Shown here: positions 32,380 through 37,351 of the stretch, one piece after another
Layout: each line of letters starts with the position of its first letter
How positions within the stretch are numbered: position 1 is the first letter of the stretch
Assembly: GCF_006861795.1 (NCBI RefSeq)
Contig: NZ_VDGH01000018.1
Location: 1-37,351, forward strand
DNA from: Psychrobacillus lasiicapitis
Lineage (GTDB): Bacteria > Bacillota > Bacilli > Bacillales_A > Planococcaceae
DNA length: 37,351 nt
Reading direction: 5' to 3'
Translations under genes and position numbers: made by a program
Notes under the pieces: generated by a model
Database searches by the model: none
What the model was told of the DNA's origin: nothing
The model's input: only the letters and a program-made list of their open reading frames with translations

Positions 32380-32586
32380 TTATTTTAACTCAGCATTTGA
32401 ATATAGTTTTATCATTGCAGTTAAAGCTAGTGTAGATTGTTTTACGTCCTTCTCCATTAGCGCTTTTAGATCTTGGTCAAAAACGATACCTTGCATCATT
32501 TTAGATTTAAGTAAACATACTGTTTTAAAATTTATTACTTCATGAAATTCCAAAGTTTCATGAAGTGCTAATTTTTTTTCAAACAT
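32380..32586 (-). CDS. Short spore-coat-like protein, YraE/YraD-type
   Basis: The 68-aa version begins MFEKKLALHETLEFHEVINF and continues with KTVCLLKSKMMQGIVFDQDL, resembling the short coat-like proteins of the yra cluster (about 65 aa in B. subtilis). Its ATG at 32586 has CGGAGGTGCAGGA. A longer in-frame start at 32703 also has TGGGAGATTTCAC, but the extra 39 residues are unlike the family. It is the first gene of the operon with the CotF-like gene and adhB. Confidence 0.75.
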   Translation of the reverse strand: MFEKKLALHETLEFHEVINFKTVCLLKSKMMQGIVFDQDLKALMEKDVKQSTLALTAMIKLYSNAELK

Positions 32587-32808
32587 TCCTGCACCTCCGA
32601 ATCTTTTCATCCATAGAAGATTACCCCAACAATGAAGTTTATATTCATAATAATTGAAGTCCTTTAATAGTGTGTATGTTGAAAAAATTTTTTTAATCTT
32701 CATGTGAAATCTCCCATTTGACTTTTATTCAAGACTAATTTTTTTCCAATTTGTTTAAAAAGGTTCTATCATGAACAAAATGGGTTGAAAAAGAAAGGTA
32801 TTTGAGCT

Positions 32809-34449
32809 ATGTTTTCATTTTTAAAACGAAAGAATCAAAAAAATGATAGAAAGATCCAAGAGATAAACAATCAAAATCAATCTAACAACAGACCACCGAA
32901 CCTCATTGAAAGCTCTTTGTCCAAGAATCTTGAAGTCATTAAACAAAAAACAGGAAACAGTTCAGATATCATAATTCGCCCGTTAAAGATTGGTCATAAT
33001 TCTCAGATAAAAATAGCCATTTTATATGTAAAAGGAATGGTTGACAATCAATCGGTTCAGGATTTTGTAATCGATTCAATTATGAATAACCAAAATTTAA
33101 GTGAAAAGCTCATACCACAAGAAGTGTTAGAAATTCTCATCGAAGATGTAGTTGCTGTAGGAGGAATTAAAGTAGTTAGTGATTGGGAAAAACTACTTAC
33201 CGCATTAATGTCGGGTGAAACTATTACGCTCATCGATGGAATAAGCAAGGGGGTTTGTGCGAGTACACAAGGTGGACAGAGACGGTCTGTTCAGGAATCT
33301 ACTACAGATGTTTCTATTCGAGGCTCTAAAGAAGCTTTTAACGAGTCAATAGAGACAAATACAGCCATGGTTCGTCGAATAATTAACAATACAGATTTAT
33401 GGGTTGAGTCCATTAATATTGGCAAAATAACAAAAACTGAAGTTTCAATTATGTATATAAATGGCATCGCAAAGAATGAAATCATAGAAGAAGTACGTAA
33501 ACGTTTAAAAGGAATAGACATTGATGGTATCTTAGAATCTGGATATATTGAACAGCTAATAGAAGATCAAACAAATACTACTTTTCCTACGATATATCAT
33601 TCAGAGAGGCCAGATACTGTCGCGGGTAATTTGTTAGAAGGAAAAATAGCCATTTTTGTTAATGGAACTCCTTTTGTCTTGCTGGTCCCCGCCCTATTTA
33701 TAGATTTTTTTCAATCAGCTGAAGATTATTATGAACGTTTTGATATCGCAACAGCTATTCGCTTTTTACGTACTGTAATCTTCTTTATATCCCTTGTCGG
33801 CCCTGCGATATACATCGCAGCTACCACCTTTCATCAGGAGATGATTCCTACAGAATTGGCTATTATTATTGCCGCACAAAGGGAATCTGTTCCGTTTCCT
33901 GCATTTATTGAAGCACTCATAATGGAAATAACTTTTGAAATTTTAAGAGAAGCCGGTATTCGCATGCCTAAAGCAATGGGTTCCACTATCTCTATAGTAG
34001 GAGCACTTGTCATTGGACAGGCTGCAATTCAGGCCGGCATTGTGTCACCTGCAATGGTAATAGTAGTCTCTTTGACAGCAATCGCCAGTTTTGCGACACC
34101 ATCCTATGCAGTTGCAATATCAGCCCGTTTGGTTAGATTTATTTTTATGGTAAGTGCAGCTACATTCGGTTTTTATGGAATTATTCTAGTGTTTATTATG
34201 CTGATAGTTCACCTATGCAGCCTACGTTCGTTCGGTGTCCCATATATGTCACCACTTGCACCATTTATCCGTGAGGAAGCAGGTGATACCATTTTCCGAA
34301 GACCAATTTGGGCTTACAAGAAAAGACCACGATTGATCAGTGGCCAAAATAGGGTTAGTCAAGGAGAGGATCAGAAACCACAGCCTCCTCGTACTCGTAT
34401 TATGAAAAATACTACTAACGTGGAAAAAGGTGAACCAAATGAATCATAA
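32809..34449 (+). CDS. GerA-family germinant receptor, A subunit
   Basis: The protein has 546 aa. A soluble N-terminal domain (about residues 1-275) includes DIIIRPLKIGHNSQIKIAIL and IEDVVAVGG. It precedes the membrane domain (GKIAIFVNGTPFVLLVPALF, FHQEMIPTELAIIIAAQRES, PFPAFIEALIMEITFEILRE, GSTISIVGALVIGQAAIQAG). The tail is charged and Pro-rich (PQPPRTR). This is the A subunit of spore receptors that respond to amino acids, sugars or nucleosides at the inner spore membrane. The ATG has a modest GAAAGG site. The subunit order is A, C, B, D, as in gerK-type operons. Confidence 0.93.
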   Translation: MFSFLKRKNQKNDRKIQEINNQNQSNNRPPNLIESSLSKNLEVIKQKTGNSSDIIIRPLKIGHNSQIKIAILYVKGMVDNQSVQDFVIDSIMNNQNLSEKLIPQEVLEILIEDVVAVGGIKVVSDWEKLLTALMSGETITLIDGISKGVCASTQGGQRRSVQESTTDVSIRGSKEAFNESIETNTAMVRRIINNTDLWVESINIGKITKTEVSIMYINGIAKNEIIEEVRKRLKGIDIDGILESGYIEQLIEDQTNTTFPTIYHSERPDTVAGNLLEGKIAIFVNGTPFVLLVPALFIDFFQSAEDYYERFDIATAIRFLRTVIFFISLVGPAIYIAATTFHQEMIPTELAIIIAAQRESVPFPAFIEALIMEITFEILREAGIRMPKAMGSTISIVGALVIGQAAIQAGIVSPAMVIVVSLTAIASFATPSYAVAISARLVRFIFMVSAATFGFYGIILVFIMLIVHLCSLRSFGVPYMSPLAPFIREEAGDTIFRRPIWAYKKRPRLISGQNRVSQGEDQKPQPPRTRIMKNTTNVEKGEPNES

Positions 34450-35656
34450 CTGGATTCTTCTTTTCCTGATTATGACAAGCACAGTTTTCATCTCAGGGTG
34501 CTGGAATCAAAAAGAGTTAAATGAACTAGCGATTATATCTGCGATGGCGATTGACAAAAATGAAGATGGTAAGTATGTCAAGACCATTCAATTAGTCAAT
34601 CCTGTAAACGTTGCTGGAGGACTTCAAGGTGGAGGAAGTGGCCAAAGTCCAACCGTAACCGTTTACACTGCAATGGGCGACAGTGTTCTGGAAGCACATT
34701 TCCATGCGACATCTAAAGTCTCAAGAAGGCTATATCACGGACATGCAAATCTAATTGTTATTAGTGAGGAATTAGCAACAGAAGAAGGTATTATAGATAT
34801 TTTAGACGCCTTTGAACGAGATCCAGAAATTCGAATGACGTCAAGGGTGGTAATAGCCCATCATACAAAAGCAGGTGATCTCCTTAAATCTTTGACTGCC
34901 ATTGATAAGATTCCAGCCGAAAAAGTGAACGGAACTATACATACTACCGAAAGAGCAAGAGGTGAAAGTATGGAAGTTAATCTTCAAGACGTTGTTACTA
35001 CTCTCACCTCTGCAGGGAAAGAAACAGTTATTAGCGGATTTAGCTTAAAAGGAGATATCCAACAAGGAAAAAAGATAGAGAATATTCAACAGTCTGAACT
35101 GGATACCACTATTGAATCTGACGGACTGGCCATCTTTAAAGAAGGAAAGTTGGTTGACTGGTATCAAGGTGAAATGTCTAGAGGAGTAGTATGGATCTTA
35201 GATAAAATCCAACAGACAGATGTGATATTAGACAGGGAAGGACAGGAAAACATCTTAACTTATACCGTACTTCGCCAAAAAACAAGAGTCTCAGCTGATA
35301 CAACAAACGACCTCCCTGTCCTTACAGTTAGAGTACGAGCAGAAGGTGATATTCGCGAAGTAAGGTCACAAATTGATCTAACCGATCCGTATGAGATTTT
35401 GGATATAGAAAAGGAATTAGAAAAAGAAATTAAGAAGCAATTAGAAAACACTGTTATACGAACACAGCAAAATAAATCAGATATTTTTGGATTTGGGGAA
35501 GTGGTTCGTCGTTCTGATCCGAAAAAATGGAAAAAGATGAAGAACGATTGGAATGATACATATTTTCCAAACTTAAAAGTAAATGTGAAGGTAGAAGCAT
35601 TTATACGACGTTCTGGTAATAGAACCAATTCATATCTCTCAGATATGGAACAATAG
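34439..35656 (+). CDS. GerA-family germinant receptor, C subunit (lipoprotein)
   Basis: A signal peptide and lipobox (STVFISGC) give a lipid-anchored start on a protein of about 405 aa. ELAIISAMAIDKNEDGKYVK and the following domains match the GerC fold, with VYTAMGDSVLEAHFHATSKV and the FGFGEVVRRSDPKKWKKMKN stretch near the end. The start is ATG 34439, within the end of the A gene, behind AAGGTGAACCAA. A GTG three codons earlier has a poorer site. Translational coupling with the A subunit is likely. Confidence 0.92.
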   Translation: MNHNWILLFLIMTSTVFISGCWNQKELNELAIISAMAIDKNEDGKYVKTIQLVNPVNVAGGLQGGGSGQSPTVTVYTAMGDSVLEAHFHATSKVSRRLYHGHANLIVISEELATEEGIIDILDAFERDPEIRMTSRVVIAHHTKAGDLLKSLTAIDKIPAEKVNGTIHTTERARGESMEVNLQDVVTTLTSAGKETVISGFSLKGDIQQGKKIENIQQSELDTTIESDGLAIFKEGKLVDWYQGEMSRGVVWILDKIQQTDVILDREGQENILTYTVLRQKTRVSADTTNDLPVLTVRVRAEGDIREVRSQIDLTDPYEILDIEKELEKEIKKQLENTVIRTQQNKSDIFGFGEVVRRSDPKKWKKMKNDWNDTYFPNLKVNVKVEAFIRRSGNRTNSYLSDMEQ

Positions 35657-35681
35657 GTGTCAAGAAATGGAGTGAAAAACA

Positions 35682-36839
35682 TTGGAAAAGGCAAAAATCA
35701 GCGCATATCAGCTATTCATTCTAATTGTCTTGTTTGAACTTGGTAGTGCCTTGTTGGTACCTATTGCAATTGAAGCAAAACAAGATGCATGGCTTGCTAT
35801 TTTGATTGGTATGGTTGGTGGTTTTTGCTTATATTTAGTCTATCATGGTCTCTACTCATATTATCCAGATATACCTCCTACTGAATATTCACAAAAAATT
35901 ATGGGAAGTTTTTTGGGGAAAATATTGGCATTCATTTACGTACTATATTTTATATATCTTTCTGCCAGAGTTTTGAGGGATTTCGGAGAAATGCTAATTA
36001 CATCCTTTTATTGGGATACTCCTTTGTTTATTTTGAATACATTGATGGCTCTTCTAGTAATATATACAGTTCGTAAGGGTATTGAGGTATTGGCGCGAAC
36101 AAGTGAATTACTATTTGTTCTAATCTTTTTACTTGGGATTAGCGTTCTTTTTTTAATAGTTGTTTCCGGGATAATACAAATTTCTAACTTAAAACCAGTG
36201 CTTGAAGAAGGCATCAAGCCTGTTTTAAAAACAACATTTACTCAAACCCTATACTTTCCATTTGGAGAGGTGATTATATTTGCTATGATCCTCCCCTATT
36301 TAAATCGACCGGAAAAAGTGAAACAAATTGGTTTATTAGCAATTGGATTCAGCGGACTCATATTAGCGTCAGTCATGGCCATAAATGTTAGTGTACTTGA
36401 TGTAAATAACATTACCCGGTCCCCCTTCCCCCTTCTTTCTACTATACAAACAATTGAGGTAGCTGGATTTTTAGAGAGATTAGATGTTTATTTTATACTA
36501 ATAACGGTTATAGGTGTGTTTTTTAAAATGTGTGTGTTTTTCTATGCATCTGTAGTAGGAACAGCCAATTTATTTAATGTCAAAGAATCCGCACGATTAG
36601 CTTTCCCATTAGGACTAGCCATTCTGATTCTATCCATAACAATCGCCAGTAATTATTCTGAACATATTAAAGAGGGTCTTCATGTTATCACCCTTTATTT
36701 GCATCTCCCGCTTCAAGTAATTATTCCAAGCTTGTTACTTCTGATTGCATTTATTAAGAACAAAAAAAAGAAAAGCAAGCATAGCAAAAATTTATTTCCA
36801 AAAAGGAAGTATCGTTTAGTGGAGCGTGATAAAAAATGA
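35682..36839 (+). CDS. GerA-family germinant receptor, B subunit
   Basis: The 385-aa protein has about ten membrane segments and the amino acid-permease-like fold of GerB proteins (ISAYQLFILIVLFELGSALL at the start, GEVIIFAMILPYLNRPEKVK in the middle). B subunits bind the germinant. The start is TTG behind GGAGTGAAAAACA. The C terminus is Lys-rich (KKKSKHSKN). It overlaps the next gene by four bases (ATGA). Confidence 0.92.
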   Translation: MEKAKISAYQLFILIVLFELGSALLVPIAIEAKQDAWLAILIGMVGGFCLYLVYHGLYSYYPDIPPTEYSQKIMGSFLGKILAFIYVLYFIYLSARVLRDFGEMLITSFYWDTPLFILNTLMALLVIYTVRKGIEVLARTSELLFVLIFLLGISVLFLIVVSGIIQISNLKPVLEEGIKPVLKTTFTQTLYFPFGEVIIFAMILPYLNRPEKVKQIGLLAIGFSGLILASVMAINVSVLDVNNITRSPFPLLSTIQTIEVAGFLERLDVYFILITVIGVFFKMCVFFYASVVGTANLFNVKESARLAFPLGLAILILSITIASNYSEHIKEGLHVITLYLHLPLQVIIPSLLLLIAFIKNKKKKSKHSKNLFPKRKYRLVERDKK

Positions 36840-37066
36840 AAATAATCGGTATTTCTATTCTGATGTTCGTCTTTTTAACTGTTTTTTCTCTATGCATGGA
36901 CATTCTTTTAGGATTTGACCTAAACACCTCCATTAATAATGCTATTAGGCCTTTTCTAGTGATGGAAGTAACAGAAACAGTTATTTTCTTTCTCTTATTT
37001 TTTCTCATGGTTGTTGGTCCAGTACGTACTTTTTATAAAAAAAGAAAAAAGAAACAACAGAGATAA
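36836..37066 (+). CDS. GerA-family germinant receptor, small D subunit
   Basis: The 76-aa protein has two membrane segments (about residues 4-24 and 45-67) and a very basic tail (KKRKKKQQR). A small two-helix protein encoded last in a ger operon is the D subunit described for several Bacillus receptors (for example yfkS in B. subtilis), where it modulates germination. The ATG overlaps the B stop codon. D subunits are absent from many ger operons, so its presence is a useful detail. Confidence 0.8.
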   Translation: MKIIGISILMFVFLTVFSLCMDILLGFDLNTSINNAIRPFLVMEVTETVIFFLLFFLMVVGPVRTFYKKRKKKQQR

Positions 37067-37186
37067 AAAATATGGAAGTATATTACTGTGCAGTTCTATT
37101 GCTTTGTTTGTACATAAACTTCTTGTTCGAAAGCTTCAATCCTTCACAATCTCAATCATAATTCTACATGAATACGCGAAAACGTT

Positions 37187-37275
37187 CTTCAACTAACCTG
37201 CCTCTTTAGTTCAATATGAAAAAAGAGCTGCTAAAGCAACCCCTTTGATCTCAACTAAACCAGCTAATAGGATGT
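37187..37275 (+). repeat. Composite intergenic repeat, full copy
   Basis: Left core TTCAACTAACCTGCCTCTTT with the AGTTCAATATG arm, then AAAAAAGAGCTGCTAAAGCA, then a right core CTCAACTAAACCAGCTAATA. It lies about 120 bp after the ger operon. The last 75 bp hold only A/T-rich DNA with TATACT near 37312. No gene is seen before the window ends. Confidence 0.75.
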
Positions 37276-37351
37276 CAATATTTTTCTTTAAAATTTCTAT
37301 TAATCTTATGATATACTATTTTGTGCATGACAAATAGCCCTCCAAAAACCT

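Noticed and set aside
32587..32703. Longer start of the short coat-like gene
   Set aside because: The extra 39 residues are unlike the family, although a possible ribosome binding site exists. The inner ATG has the better site.
32704..32808. Sigma-G promoter for the ger operon
   Set aside because: CATGATA on the minus strand resembles a -10 box, but no matching -35 element lies at the right distance in either direction.
592..37275. CRISPR array
   Set aside because: The repeats are spread over kilobases with genes between them, vary in the middle and have no regular spacers.

Overview
The window looks like chromosome from a low-GC, endospore-forming Firmicute (Bacillaceae or a near relative). 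Supporting this are a complete GerA-type germinant-receptor operon, an adhB plus spore-coat-like cluster resembling B. subtilis yraD-G, a Bce/Yxd-type peptide-detoxification transporter with a YxeA protein, purine-rich ribosome binding sites with frequent TTG/GTG starts, and high A+T. The species cannot be named from the sequence. No rRNA or tRNA gene was seen.

Layout. Positions 1-16,300 are accessory: mostly single genes on the minus strand (hypothetical protein, YhhN membrane protein, alpha/beta hydrolase, YczE-type membrane protein plus HAD phosphatase with a divergent Crp/Fnr regulator, double-GNAT protein, methyltransferase, uridine-kinase-like P-loop protein, peptidase E). Several relics lie among them (a tyrosine recombinase with an in-frame TGA, two GNAT relics, a plus-strand relic after the Crp gene). 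Next come a MocR-type regulator divergent from a class D beta-lactamase, a VOC protein, and an isochorismatase-family hydrolase behind a short leader ORF and hairpin. Positions 16,500-25,000 hold a secreted or anchored beta-helix protein, an OmpR-type two-component system convergent with a peptide-type ABC transporter and YxeA protein, and a VanZ-RDD membrane protein. Positions 25,300-29,500 return to single accessory genes and relics: rifamycin ADP-ribosyltransferase (arr), AlkD-like repair protein, a DUF3953 gene with a stop at codon 3, a small membrane protein, a second VOC protein and a TetR relic. Positions 29,500-37,100 hold a royal-jelly-like beta-propeller protein, the adhB/coat-like operon and the divergent ger operon.

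The most striking pattern is a family of more than 20 intergenic elements, all in one orientation across 37 kb. The fullest copies read, on the plus strand: a palindromic core (AACTAA-spacer-TTAGTT), an A-rich tract, a stem whose sequence differs between copies, then a second core (CTAAAGCACCCGTTAG-like). Read on the minus strand, the stem plus the A-rich tract is an intrinsic terminator. Most copies sit just after the stop codon of a minus-strand gene, and the cores recur as direct repeats on both sides of many genes. This could be a family of composite terminators spread through the genome, or a cassette-like gene-capture array. The recombinase relic near the left end makes the second idea worth testing but does not prove it.

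Functionally the window is rich in drug and stress defence (class D beta-lactamase, Arr, Bce-type transporter, VanZ, VOC, GNAT and methyltransferase genes) next to sporulation and germination genes. Several genes are visibly decaying.
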